From NCBI GenBank assembly GCA_016718605.1, contig JADKCY010000004.1:1-22287 (forward strand): a DNA stretch of 22,287 nucleotides, given 5' to 3'. The notes below the pieces were generated by a model, which worked only from the letters and a program-made list of their open reading frames with translations, had not been told where the DNA came from and searched no databases. Below are positions 15,205 through 22,287 of the stretch, in pieces; position 1 is the first letter of the stretch, and the number at the start of each line of letters is the position of its first letter. Source of the stretch: Lysobacterales bacterium (GTDB lineage: Bacteria; Pseudomonadota; Gammaproteobacteria; Xanthomonadales; Xanthomonadaceae). Position numbers and translations under genes: made by a program.

Positions 15205-16692
15205 ATGAGCCGCCTGATCATCGTTGTCGAACGCACTGCTGACTGGGGTTCGTACTACCCATCCGACAACGTGGTCTCGGCCCGTGACTACCTCAAGCAC
15301 ATCGAAACCAGCCCGCACGAACAGCGCGTACAGGTCATTAACCTGTGCCGCAGCTACAAATACCTCGGCGTCGGCTACTACGTTTCGCTGCTCGCCGAAG
15401 CGCGCGGCCACAAGGTGATCCCCTCGGTACGCACCATCAACGACCTGCGCAAGCGCTCCTTGTATGGCGTGGACATCGATGACCTCAACCAGAAGCTCAG
15501 CAAGTTTCTCCCTGAAGGCGGCCGCGATACGACCGACTTCGGCTTGCTGGTGTACTTCGGCCAAACCCGCTACGCGCCCCTGGCCGATCTGGCCAGACAA
15601 GTCTTTGAAGCCTTCCCCTGCCCTATCCTGAAGCTGGAGTTCGAGCGTCAACGCAACTGGCAGATCAGCGCCGTCAAACCTGGTTCGCTGACTGCACTCA
15701 GCGACGAACAGGAAGACGCCTTCGCCGATGCACTCGATTCCTTCAGCAAGAAGCTCTGGCGCAAACCACGCGTCAAACGCGCCTATCGCTACGACCTCGC
15801 GATGCTCGTCGACCCCGACGAAGCCATGCCACCCTCCAACAAGAAAGCACTCCGGCACTTCGTCAAAGCGGGCAAAGAACTCGGCATCGAAGTGGACACC
15901 ATCACCCGCAACGACTTTGCCCGCTTGGCCGAATACGACGCCCTTTTCATTCGCGAAACCACGGCACTCAACAACCATACCTACCGCTTCGCCCACCGTG
16001 CCGAGCGCGAAGGCATGGTGGTGATCGACGACCCCGTCTCGATTCTGCGCTGTACCAACAAGATCTATCTGCACGACCTACTGAGGGCGAGAAAACTGCC
16101 CATTCCCCGCACCGAGATCCTGTTCCGCGACGACAACAAGAAGCTTGACGAACTGCCCGACCTGCTCGGTTTTCCGATCGTGCTGAAGATTCCCGATGGC
16201 TCCTTTTCGCGCGGCATCATCAAGGCCGAAAACGCCGAACAACTGCGCGCCGGCTGTGACAGCCTGTTTCAACAAACCGCCTTGCTGCTGGCCCAGGAAT
16301 ATCTCTACACGGAATTTGACTGGCGCATCGGCGTGCTCAACGGACAAGCCATCTATGCCTGCCAGTACTTCATGTCACGCGGCCATTGGCAGATCTACAA
16401 CCACGCCAAGAACGCCGCCGAAAAAAGCGGCGGCTTCAAAACCCTGCCCGTGCGCGAAGCCCCCGCCGAAGTCGTCAAACTCGCCCTGCGCGCCACCGCA
16501 CCAATTGGCGATGGCCTCTACGGCGTCGACATCAAAGTCGCCGACCGCCGCCTCGCCGTCATCGAAGTCAACGACAACCCCTCCATCGACGCCGGCGTCG
16601 AAGACGCCTATCTCGGCGAAGACCTGTATCGAAAAATCATGCAGGAGTTTCTGCGCCGATTAGAGCGCAAGCGGTTGGGGATTGGGGATTGA
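15205..16692 (+). CDS. RimK-family ATP-grasp ligase with RLAN N-terminal domain
   Basis: 495 residues. The N-terminal ~180 (SRLIIVVERTADWGSYYPSD, SARDYLKH, RVQVINLCRSYKYLGVGYYV) is the RimK-like ATP-grasp N-terminal (RLAN) domain. The C-terminal part is the ATP-grasp: VIDDPVSILRCTNKIYLHDL, PRTEILF, FPIVLKIPDGSFSRGIIKAE (ATP-binding loop), LLLAQEYLYTEFDWRIGVLNG, GDGLYGVDIKVADRRLAVIE, and VNDNPSIDAGVED with the Mg-binding Glu/Asn. Members of the family form an amide bond between a carboxylate and an amino acid, classically adding glutamate to a protein tail in RimK itself; the target of this RLAN-bearing branch is unknown to me. It is divergent from a GNAT gene, a pairing that has been noted for proposed peptide-tagging or peptide-synthesis systems. 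The frame is intact. It converges with the histidine kinase downstream. Confidence 0.88.
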   Translation: MSRLIIVVERTADWGSYYPSDNVVSARDYLKHIETSPHEQRVQVINLCRSYKYLGVGYYVSLLAEARGHKVIPSVRTINDLRKRSLYGVDIDDLNQKLSKFLPEGGRDTTDFGLLVYFGQTRYAPLADLARQVFEAFPCPILKLEFERQRNWQISAVKPGSLTALSDEQEDAFADALDSFSKKLWRKPRVKRAYRYDLAMLVDPDEAMPPSNKKALRHFVKAGKELGIEVDTITRNDFARLAEYDALFIRETTALNNHTYRFAHRAEREGMVVIDDPVSILRCTNKIYLHDLLRARKLPIPRTEILFRDDNKKLDELPDLLGFPIVLKIPDGSFSRGIIKAENAEQLRAGCDSLFQQTALLLAQEYLYTEFDWRIGVLNGQAIYACQYFMSRGHWQIYNHAKNAAEKSGGFKTLPVREAPAEVVKLALRATAPIGDGLYGVDIKVADRRLAVIEVNDNPSIDAGVEDAYLGEDLYRKIMQEFLRRLERKRLGIGD

Positions 16693-16762
16693 GCCGAGAG
16701 CAATCCCATTCATCGCGAGACGTTGCCCTCCACGAGTTCAACCACACGAGGCGACCCAAGCA

Positions 16763-18391
16763 CTACAAGGGCTGACGAAGCAGGACACGCAAACGGGTTC
16801 CGTGCCCATCAGACTTCAGGTCGAATACGCCCGCGAATGCGAGCACGCGATCGCGCATTCCTGCCAAACCCTCACCTGCCCGATCCGTCGGCTGGCGTAT
16901 TCGGCTGGCGTCCATGCCAATACCATCATCGGTGATCGCGAGAACCACCCACACTGCCTGATTGCGCAAACCGATACGAAGACGCAGATCGAACTGCCGC
17001 GCTGCAGAGTGTCGAACGGCATTGCTGCAGGATTCCTGCGCGATCCGCCAAACTGCCAGTTGCAAATCTGAACTCATTGCATCCTGCAGAGCTGGCTCAC
17101 CGATCAGGCGGAAGCGATACGCCATCCCCGCATTCTCTGCCATTGCAAGCAGCGGTCCCTGTTCAAAAGCTCGCCATAGACCCAATTCATCGAGCGCTGG
17201 CGGGCGCAAGGAATTCATCAAACCGTGCACGGACTTCCTCATCGAGCCAAGGAGCTGGTAGATCGGCTGCGCAACGTCTTCAACCTGCTGCTCGGTCATG
17301 TGTTCGGTGGCCAGTCGCATACGTGTATGAACCGCCGTCAGGTTCTGGCCGAGCTCGTCGTGAATTTCCACCGCCAATCGACGACGTTGCTCCTCTTCAA
17401 CCTGCATCTTGCGCCGTGCCGCATCGCGCAAGGCATCACTCAGATCCCGCAGTGATTGATTGGCACCCTGAAGTTCGATATTGCGCCGCTCCAAGGCTTG
17501 GCGTGCCTTAGCGTGCGCATCCATTGCCGCCCCAAGCATCAGCCCCGCCGCCGCCACGACACAGAAAACCATCTGCATCACGATGGACGCGTTTGGCGAT
17601 GCGCCCAGAGGCACATCCAGTGGCGCCAGTGCGACACCTATCGCCGTCGTTGCGACCGCAGCACCACGCCAACCGAAGCGGAATGCGTAGTACAGCAGTG
17701 GCACCACCAGCAACACCCGGGAATAGTCGAACAGCAGGGATGAGGTCCCAATGCGCTGCAACCAGAAAAGCCCGAGCACCGGGATCAAGAGGAGAAACAT
17801 CTCCAGCACATGCCTACGCAGCACTGCACGCCACCTCAGTAAACTTGGCGCCGCGGCACGAGCCGCGATCAGCACGGGCACGATCATCAAGGGTCCGGTG
17901 AAGTCACCAAGCAGCAGACTCAAACCCTGCGTCAACCGATAGCCATGCCACCCGCCGAGACTGACGAAGAACATCGTCATCGCAGTCGCCTCCAGCAGCG
18001 CAGAAATCATCATCGCGATCAGCAGACGGCTCATGCCACGGGTTGTGGCCAAACCCAGTGACTCTTTGCGTCCGTACCAGAACACCGCCAATGGCCCAGC
18101 CAAGGGTGGCAGCAAGGCCACAATCGTCGTCGCCAGAAAGGGCGATGAGTAGCTCAATCCACCAACCAAACGAGCGAAAATCTCCGCCGACACCACAGCA
18201 GGCCAAAGACGCCTTGGCAACAGCAACAAGGCCGCGAAACGCGCCCCTGCAGGCAGGTAGTAGAAGTAGCGCGAAAACTCCGACAACACAGGTCTCGCCA
18301 GCAATACCGCCAGCACGACCAGTGCGGACTGCGTGATCGGCGATCCATGTAATGCTTGCCAATGGCGGGAAGATTTCCTGGTCACTGGCAT
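16763..18391 (-). CDS. MASE1-like membrane sensor histidine kinase (NarL/UhpB-type)
   Basis: 542 residues, start ATG 18391 preceded by AAGGA seven bases upstream. Residues ~20-290 hold eight or so hydrophobic helices of the MASE1 type (LVVLAVLLARPVLS, FLATTIVALLPPLAGPLAVF, LLPRRLWPAVVSAEIFAR). A coiled coil follows (~290-330, HAKARQALERRNIELQGANQ). The HisKA_3 dimerisation box RRRLAVEIHDELGQNL has the phosphorylated His at 344. The HATPase_c domain has the N box QESCSNAVRHSAA (Asn457), the G1 box DDGIGMD (488-494), and GEGLAGMRDR (506-515). This layout matches kinases that phosphorylate LuxR-type response regulators. The signal is unknown; MASE1 domains sit in the inner membrane and commonly sense small molecules. 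The partner regulator is not in this window: downstream is the convergent RimK gene and upstream an accessory block. Confidence 0.88.
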   Translation of the reverse strand: MPVTRKSSRHWQALHGSPITQSALVVLAVLLARPVLSEFSRYFYYLPAGARFAALLLLPRRLWPAVVSAEIFARLVGGLSYSSPFLATTIVALLPPLAGPLAVFWYGRKESLGLATTRGMSRLLIAMMISALLEATAMTMFFVSLGGWHGYRLTQGLSLLLGDFTGPLMIVPVLIAARAAAPSLLRWRAVLRRHVLEMFLLLIPVLGLFWLQRIGTSSLLFDYSRVLLVVPLLYYAFRFGWRGAAVATTAIGVALAPLDVPLGASPNASIVMQMVFCVVAAAGLMLGAAMDAHAKARQALERRNIELQGANQSLRDLSDALRDAARRKMQVEEEQRRRLAVEIHDELGQNLTAVHTRMRLATEHMTEQQVEDVAQPIYQLLGSMRKSVHGLMNSLRPPALDELGLWRAFEQGPLLAMAENAGMAYRFRLIGEPALQDAMSSDLQLAVWRIAQESCSNAVRHSAARQFDLRLRIGLRNQAVWVVLAITDDGIGMDASRIRQPTDRAGEGLAGMRDRVLAFAGVFDLKSDGHGTRLRVLLRQPL

Positions 18392-18442
18392 CTCAAATCC
18401 TTGGGAAAGACCGGATTGGCACCGGCTCGCAACACGCGCTTG

Positions 18443-19138
18443 CTAAGCGAGCGCCAGGGTCATCGTTTTTACATACTCAATGACATCGACCAGCATCCTC
18501 GCGTTCGCAGGAGTGCGATCAACATCGGCGAATGATACAAAAATCGCCTTCTTTGCCTTGTCTGAACGCAACGAAATCGGATAACTTGAGAACGTCTCTA
18601 GAATACGATTGGAAAGCTGCTCAATGATGGCACCAAGATCAACATCCTCTCCCTTTCGAAAGATTTGTTGCCTCCCGAATGTTCTTTCGTTGAATCTGAA
18701 TTCAATTTCGTCGCAACCCACGCTCGGAAGCCTAACGAATGTCGCCTTTTCTATATTATGCGAGGCGTGCTCTGCTCGTTTCTTATGGGTGACGATATTA
18801 GAGTGATCGATGAGCATAGAACAGAATCTCGTTCCGAACTTCCCTTGACCGGATCGATCCAATTCCATGCTTATAAGGTAATCGTTCTGAGACACCCAAG
18901 ACTTCAATCTTTCCTCGAAGATCTCGACGAAATCAGCCGTCTTAGTTCTTCTGATCAATCTACTCGTCAGAACAAAGACTGCAATAACAACAATAAATTC
19001 CGCCACGTCTTTGATCGCTTCGAGGACATTCGAAACGCCATAGTCCTTAAGATGCAGATTGACAAACACAGCCAACGCACCCGCAATTCCGGCAATAATA
19101 GTGACTGTGTTTTCAATCCCTTCATCTGACTGAGCCAT
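18443..19138 (-). CDS. Two-helix membrane protein with soluble C-terminal domain, unknown
   Basis: 231 residues. I take the ATG at 19138 because GGAGG lies five bases upstream; the frame is also open from a TTG 12 nt earlier. After a short N-terminus (MAQSDEGIENTV), two membrane helices lie at about 11-30 (TIIAGIAGALAVFVNLHL) and 45-63 (VAEFIVVIAVFVLTSRLIRR). The remaining ~165 residues are soluble and mixed alpha/beta, and probably cytoplasmic, given the RLIRRTK after helix 2. I see no enzyme motif. It follows the PD-(D/E)XK gene by 70 nt on the same strand and could be the membrane effector or sensor of that set; nothing in its sequence proves it. The gene is lower in GC than the histidine kinase next to it, which marks the left edge of the accessory block. 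Confidence 0.55.
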   Translation of the reverse strand: MAQSDEGIENTVTIIAGIAGALAVFVNLHLKDYGVSNVLEAIKDVAEFIVVIAVFVLTSRLIRRTKTADFVEIFEERLKSWVSQNDYLISMELDRSGQGKFGTRFCSMLIDHSNIVTHKKRAEHASHNIEKATFVRLPSVGCDEIEFRFNERTFGRQQIFRKGEDVDLGAIIEQLSNRILETFSSYPISLRSDKAKKAIFVSFADVDRTPANARMLVDVIEYVKTMTLALA

Positions 19139-19208
19139 CCACCCCTCCAAGTTCCTGATCTGTGGCGAGCAACGAACGCCAATCGCGAGTTGCGAAACGA
19201 AATGTCAT

Positions 19209-20012
19209 CTAGAACAAATCAAAGACCGAGGCGTATGAATCACGATCAAGCAGTCTGCCGAGAGCCACCGGACAGAACTCTAAAACGCAATTCAGCGGGT
19301 CCCGTTGAAACTGTGCGCTGGAAGAACTTAACCCTCCACCGGAATCTCGCCTTGGCCATATTATCACGCGATTTACTCTTGAAAAGTCTATGGGGATATC
19401 TAGACCATTCGCATCTTTCCCTATAACAGCCTGAAACATGGCTTCAAAATGCAATTTACTCTCGATCATCGCTCTATTGGTGTTCTGGAGTTGTTCTTGA
19501 AGTCTGTTTAACAATCGACCATTCTTCAGTTCGACGACAACCGGAAAAAAGACATCGTCCTTTCTCGCCAAAAACAGCATATCTGATCGTATATTCTCTA
19601 GCTTGAGCTCATCGGTGACGAAGGTGAGCTCATCGAATCGATGTTTGCATCCGAGGATTTCAGGCATAGATCTCTCTCGAACTAGAGAGTGATATATCAA
19701 GTATGCCTGCAGGCGATGCTCTGGCTTGTTGTTACCGGGATTCTCTATTGAGAGCTGATCCACCCTGGGCAGTCTTTCTAGGAGATCTTTCGCCTTGTCG
19801 AATTCTTGTATGTAGCCGGTAAATCCCGGAACAGCACCGCAGGGCTGCTTAGGGTGGATGGAAATCGCGCGAAACCCGCTATAGCTAACTCGAATATAGA
19901 TGTTCTTATCCTTTGCTACCTTTTTCAGATACTCGGCGCTCTCTTGACGCGTCCGTAAGAACGACGCAATCTTGTTGAGATCCATTGATCCCGAACTTAC
20001 TTCGGTGCTCAT
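19209..20012 (-). CDS. PD-(D/E)XK-superfamily nuclease-like protein
   Basis: 267 residues. The motif core is clear: an N-terminal helix with PEHRLQAYLIYHSL (Glu98), then SDMLFLARKDDVFFPVVVEL with KNGR after it. Asp144 plus Glu161-x-Lys163 have the spacing and flanking hydrophobic strands of a PD-(D/E)XK active site. A helix with LQEQLQNTNRAM (Gln173, Gln175) follows, as in many members. The N-terminal ~90 residues (DLNKIASFLRTRQESAEYLK, YIRVSYSGFRAISIHP) form a separate domain I do not recognise. The family cuts DNA or RNA in repair, restriction and phage defence, so a DNase or RNase role is likely but the target is unknown. Its ATG shares one base with the stop of the beta-CASP gene (TAATG), and GGAAG lies six bases before it, so the two are translated together. 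Alternative: an inactive fold member; the three key residues argue against this. Confidence 0.7.
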   Translation of the reverse strand: MSTEVSSGSMDLNKIASFLRTRQESAEYLKKVAKDKNIYIRVSYSGFRAISIHPKQPCGAVPGFTGYIQEFDKAKDLLERLPRVDQLSIENPGNNKPEHRLQAYLIYHSLVRERSMPEILGCKHRFDELTFVTDELKLENIRSDMLFLARKDDVFFPVVVELKNGRLLNRLQEQLQNTNRAMIESKLHFEAMFQAVIGKDANGLDIPIDFSRVNRVIIWPRRDSGGGLSSSSAQFQRDPLNCVLEFCPVALGRLLDRDSYASVFDLF

Positions 20013-21289
20013 TAGTCTTCCTTGTTGTTGCTGTCAATACTCCACCACTCTCCGTCTGACCTGCGAGTGATGTTTGAGAAGTGATCTTTGAAATCATCGC
20101 CATGGAACGAGTGAATTGGCACTACACACCTGGCAGAGATTGCCGAAGAGAACCGCCTTAGATCGGACAATGAAGCATGACCGGATGTATGGGCGATCCG
20201 GAGAGGGATTTGCATCTCTTCTAGCCATTCTCGGACCCTGAATGTGGATTCATCTTCCAGGTATCCAGTCCAATTTGAGTAGACAAGCTGCCCAATAGCT
20301 GACGACAAGTGCGCGGACACTTCATTCAGAAGACCCGGGCGAAAAAGCATGACATCATTTCGGCTCCGCGCAAGACTTTCGAGATATACACGATTCTTCT
20401 CAAACGGCTTAAGTAGTTGAAATTGACTCGTGTAGGCGATTCTTCGTTGCATCCACTTCGGGACATACACACCGATGTGACGCTCCCACGCCGGTTGCGG
20501 AACATTGGGATTCTCGGTTGCCATCAACATTTCTGCAGTGAATGCATCCAGGATCAATCGTTTGTTGGCACGCTTGGCAGCTCGGTAGACGGTGACGATT
20601 CGATCGATGTTCTGTGCGGAAGTCCATACGAGACTGAGCCTGTCGGTTTCGCGAAAATGGTGCAAAAACTGATCTTCAAGTTCGCCTTCTGTAACAAATT
20701 CCTGATGATCCTGATCACGACCAACGACCGTACCCTCCATCATTAAGACGTCGATGTCCTTTGGGGGATTCTTCAGGATTTCTGAAAATAGATATTGCTT
20801 TCGCCCATGCCCTCGGAAATCTCCGCTATAGAATAGTTTTTGACCATCACATTGAATAAGGAGTGCGTATGAATCGTAGGCAGAATGGTCGACCAAATAT
20901 GGCGTTATTTTAAACGGCCCGATGTCCACGGTTTTTCTAGAGACCCATTCTATGGTTTCTCTATTTCGCAGTCCCGGCTTGTCCAACCAGAACGAGGTCC
21001 GATCGAGAATTCTTTTTGCTGCCGCACCGATACCTATGGGAATAGACTCATGCACATAATCCAGGAGACCGACATGGTCCTGATGAGGATGTGAAATCAG
21101 TACTGCCAGGAGATCTTCAGCGCCCTGGCGGATTCCTGATACAGGTGGAACTATTGATTCGATGTTTACTTCTGATGCATCGAGGGGACGACCAAAATCC
21201 AATACAATCCGTCCCGCCTGGATCTCTGACGCGATCTCAATGCAGGTTCCCCCAATTTCGTTAGCACCGCGGTGGATCATTACCCTCAC
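20012..21289 (-). CDS. RNase J-like beta-CASP metallo-beta-lactamase-fold nuclease
   Basis: ~425 residues. It carries the motifs of the MBL fold: HPHQDH at ~67-72 (motif II), VDHSAYDSYALLI (motif III His), and YSGDFRGHG (motif IV Asp). The beta-CASP features are LMMEGTVVGRD (motif A-like), HTSGHAS (motif B) and PIHSFHGDD (motif C His). The set GANEIGGTCIEI ... SGDF ... HTSGHA matches RNase J and related nucleases, but the protein is ~130 residues shorter than RNase J (~555), lacking its C-terminal domain. The role inferred from the family is metal-dependent endo- or exonuclease, most likely on RNA. For the start I prefer GTG 21289, since GAGGG lies six bases upstream; the frame is open to TTG 21295, and ATG 21280 is possible. 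It is the first gene of a coupled pair with a PD-(D/E)XK protein. In its AT-richer setting a defence role is plausible; this is inference. Confidence 0.8.
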   Translation of the reverse strand: MRVMIHRGANEIGGTCIEIASEIQAGRIVLDFGRPLDASEVNIESIVPPVSGIRQGAEDLLAVLISHPHQDHVGLLDYVHESIPIGIGAAAKRILDRTSFWLDKPGLRNRETIEWVSRKTVDIGPFKITPYLVDHSAYDSYALLIQCDGQKLFYSGDFRGHGRKQYLFSEILKNPPKDIDVLMMEGTVVGRDQDHQEFVTEGELEDQFLHHFRETDRLSLVWTSAQNIDRIVTVYRAAKRANKRLILDAFTAEMLMATENPNVPQPAWERHIGVYVPKWMQRRIAYTSQFQLLKPFEKNRVYLESLARSRNDVMLFRPGLLNEVSAHLSSAIGQLVYSNWTGYLEDESTFRVREWLEEMQIPLRIAHTSGHASLSDLRRFSSAISARCVVPIHSFHGDDFKDHFSNITRRSDGEWWSIDSNNKED

Positions 21290-21426
21290 GGTCAACCCTC
21301 ATTTTTGACGATATTCATTGCGTTTTGTGATTCCCTACTTAGGCAAATCCGTTCATTCCGAAATTTTCTCAATTAATTCTAATTTTGAAAACCGACTGGG
21401 AACACGTGCTTTCTTCCTTGCACGTT

Positions 21427-21456
21427 GATCACCAGAGACGTGCGTCTCCGGTGATC
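21427..21456 (-). promoter_or_regulatory. Inverted repeat upstream of the beta-CASP gene
   Basis: GATCACCAGAGAC (21427-21439) and GTCTCCGGTGATC (21444-21456) pair over 13 bp with one mismatch and a 4-nt loop GTGC. It lies ~140 nt upstream of the beta-CASP start and has no T tract in either direction, so it is more likely an operator, attenuator or mRNA structure than a terminator. Confidence 0.45.
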
Positions 21457-21483
21457 GTAGAATTTGCAGAAAGGCACATCTGT

Positions 21484-21505
21484 AAAAAAAGAGATCACAC
21501 GATCT
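21484..21505 (-). terminator. Weak terminator-like hairpin at the end of the repeat-protein gene
   Basis: On the minus strand AGATC-GTGT-GATCT (5-bp stem) is followed by C and seven T residues (21484-21490 as A on the plus strand). It overlaps the stop codon of the repeat-protein gene. The stem is short, so termination may be partial and allow readthrough into the beta-CASP pair. Confidence 0.4.
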
Positions 21506-21833
21506 TCTTCACCAGGAAATGATAGGCAGCAACAATATCTGCATCCAACTCTCTTTCCATCCCCTTGATTGGATAATCCTCCAAGTCGCCGATAACTGTG
21601 CCCGACCCGAGGGAACTTCCATTTCTTACTCGTCCATCTTTAACGTTGAACAGCGCTCGACCCGATCCACGCGATGTGCCGTCTCGCACTACACCGTCCT
21701 TGATATTTCCCAGCGCGTTTCCAGATCCTACTGAAGAGCCGTTCCTGATTATTCCGTCTTTGATGTTACCTAGCGCATTCCCCGATCCGATTGATGATCC
21801 GTCACGAATTACGCCGTTCCTGAAATTAGCCAC
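21495..21833 (-). CDS. Beta-flower-like tandem-repeat protein
   Basis: A protein of ~112 residues made of four 20-residue repeats (consensus N-hydrophobic-K-D-G-x-hydrophobic-R-x-G-S-S-x-G-S-G-x-A-L-G, e.g. NIKDGIIRNGSSVGSGNALG), a shortened fifth (DLEDYPIKG) and a helical end (DADIVAAYHFLVKKIV). Repeats with N-I-x-D-G-x-I and G-S/N-S-T-x-G-x-x, ending in a short helix, recall the beta-flower repeat proteins (4-fold and 5-fold), whose function is unknown to me. The start is set at GTG 21833: GGGAG lies seven bases upstream, and the family begins just at the first repeat; the frame is also open from TTG 21851. It has the same orientation as the nuclease pair, about 200 nt upstream. It may be part of the same system or a separate cargo gene. 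Confidence 0.65.
   Translation of the reverse strand: MANFRNGVIRDGSSIGSGNALGNIKDGIIRNGSSVGSGNALGNIKDGVVRDGTSRGSGRALFNVKDGRVRNGSSLGSGTVIGDLEDYPIKGMERELDADIVAAYHFLVKKIV
21588..21827 (-). repeat. Four 60-bp tandem coding repeats
   Basis: Units at 21768-21827, 21708-21767, 21648-21707 and 21588-21647 encode the 20-residue repeats of the beta-flower-like protein. They are alike at DNA level (for example GCGTT/GCATT and CCCGATCC/CCAGATCC recur every 60 bp) but not identical. They have no spacers and are coding, not CRISPR. Confidence 0.8.
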
Positions 21834-21986
21834 TTGGTTTCTCCCATTCAAGGTAGTTGGAATATTTCACTTCAGTTTGGCACCGCCTTTTCTCGCATCC
21901 GCTTTCCGACCAGCCTACGCGCGTTGGTAACAGTAATGGTCGCGCGGTCAACGATTTACGCGACATGAGTAACCCGCCGCCCTCAT

Positions 21987-22274
21987 GTGCCGTTTCGCCC
22001 ACCTTCTGCTTCGGTCACCACTTCGCAATCTGGAAAGGGGCAGCCAGTATTTTGGCGTCTCCTCCTCACATGGACGGCGGCTTACCATGCGCTCTGCAGC
22101 GTGGTGACTGCAGTTGGCGATGCCAGCCTATGGCTGTACATCGCCCTCGCCTATTGGATAGATTCCTATATCCGCCTCCGTTTCGTAGGAGATACTGGCG
22201 GCAGCCATTCTCTTCTTTCGACTCTCACCGACTACGCCAATGATCCGAGTTGCCCTGATTTGATGATCATGTGA
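21987..22274 (+). CDS. Possible small membrane protein
   Basis: A 95-codon frame from a GTG start at 21987 has a hydrophobic middle: VFWRLLLTWTAAYHALCSVV followed by ASLWLYIALAYWIDSYIRLR, which could be two membrane helices. The N-terminus is polar and low-quality, and there is no good Shine-Dalgarno. A second frame from ATG 21965 (MSNPPPSCAVSPTFCFGHHF) could be its true start if a base is wrong in this stretch. I recognise no family and cannot exclude a chance frame. The window ends 13 bases after the stop. Confidence 0.3.
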   Translation: MPFRPPSASVTTSQSGKGQPVFWRLLLTWTAAYHALCSVVTAVGDASLWLYIALAYWIDSYIRLRFVGDTGGSHSLLSTLTDYANDPSCPDLMIM

Positions 22275-22287
22275 TCGTGCGTGCTGG

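Noticed and set aside
15151..16074. 307-codon minus-strand frame opposite the RimK-family gene
   Set aside because: Complementary frame of a highly conserved ATP-grasp protein; Val/Gly/Ala-rich typical of antisense frames.
21588..21827. Regular 60-bp repeats considered as a CRISPR array
   Set aside because: Units are contiguous with no spacers, and they encode one continuous repeat protein.

Overview
The window looks like chromosomal DNA of a GC-rich gammaproteobacterium, most likely of the order Xanthomonadales (Xanthomonadaceae or Rhodanobacteraceae). This rests on high GC, secreted S9 peptidases, a RimK-family ligase beside a RimI-like acetyltransferase, and an -IFRNGFE protein tail of a kind I recall from secreted proteins of that order. 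The taxonomy is inferred from gene content, not from a marker gene. Core-like genes alternate with two lower-GC accessory stretches.

Region 1 (1-930) is the C-terminal part of a BNR/VPS10-type secreted protein, readable only across four +1 frame changes, followed by a perfect rho-independent terminator. Region 2 (930-6390) is a patchwork. It holds a C-terminal remnant of a membrane protein (minus strand), then an orphan RHS tip (1857-3029). The tip's variable C-terminus resembles an L,D-transpeptidase-like (Tlde1/DUF2778-like) toxin, and a small membrane protein, the probable immunity protein, starts 1 nt later. A chain of short overlapping genes follows, with lipoproteins, a Sel1-like protein and a TPR-like protein. 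A second 98-bp copy of the RHS core and the tail of another BNR-type protein close the region. The two RHS copies bracket about 4.1 kb as direct repeats.

Region 3 (6430-18391) is core metabolism: a coniferyl-aldehyde-type dehydrogenase and an oligopeptidase A-like M3 metallopeptidase (each with one apparent frameshift), two neighbouring exported S9 peptidases (an OpdB-like lipoprotein and a prolyl endopeptidase), a RimI-like GNAT divergent from a RimK-family ATP-grasp ligase, and a MASE1-type membrane histidine kinase. The peptidases together suggest use of external and internal peptides.

Region 4 (18443-21833, minus strand, lower GC by eye) is the most novel-looking part. It encodes a 20-residue-repeat beta-flower-like protein, then a short RNase J-like beta-CASP metallo-beta-lactamase protein whose stop codon overlaps the start of a PD-(D/E)XK-type nuclease, then a protein with two membrane helices. 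I do not recognise this set as a described system. It is a candidate nucleic-acid-targeting defence module, which is inference only.

A caution on quality: six apparent one-base shifts lie in three genes in the first 10 kb, several in short homopolymers, so sequencing error should be excluded before any of them is called a pseudogene.
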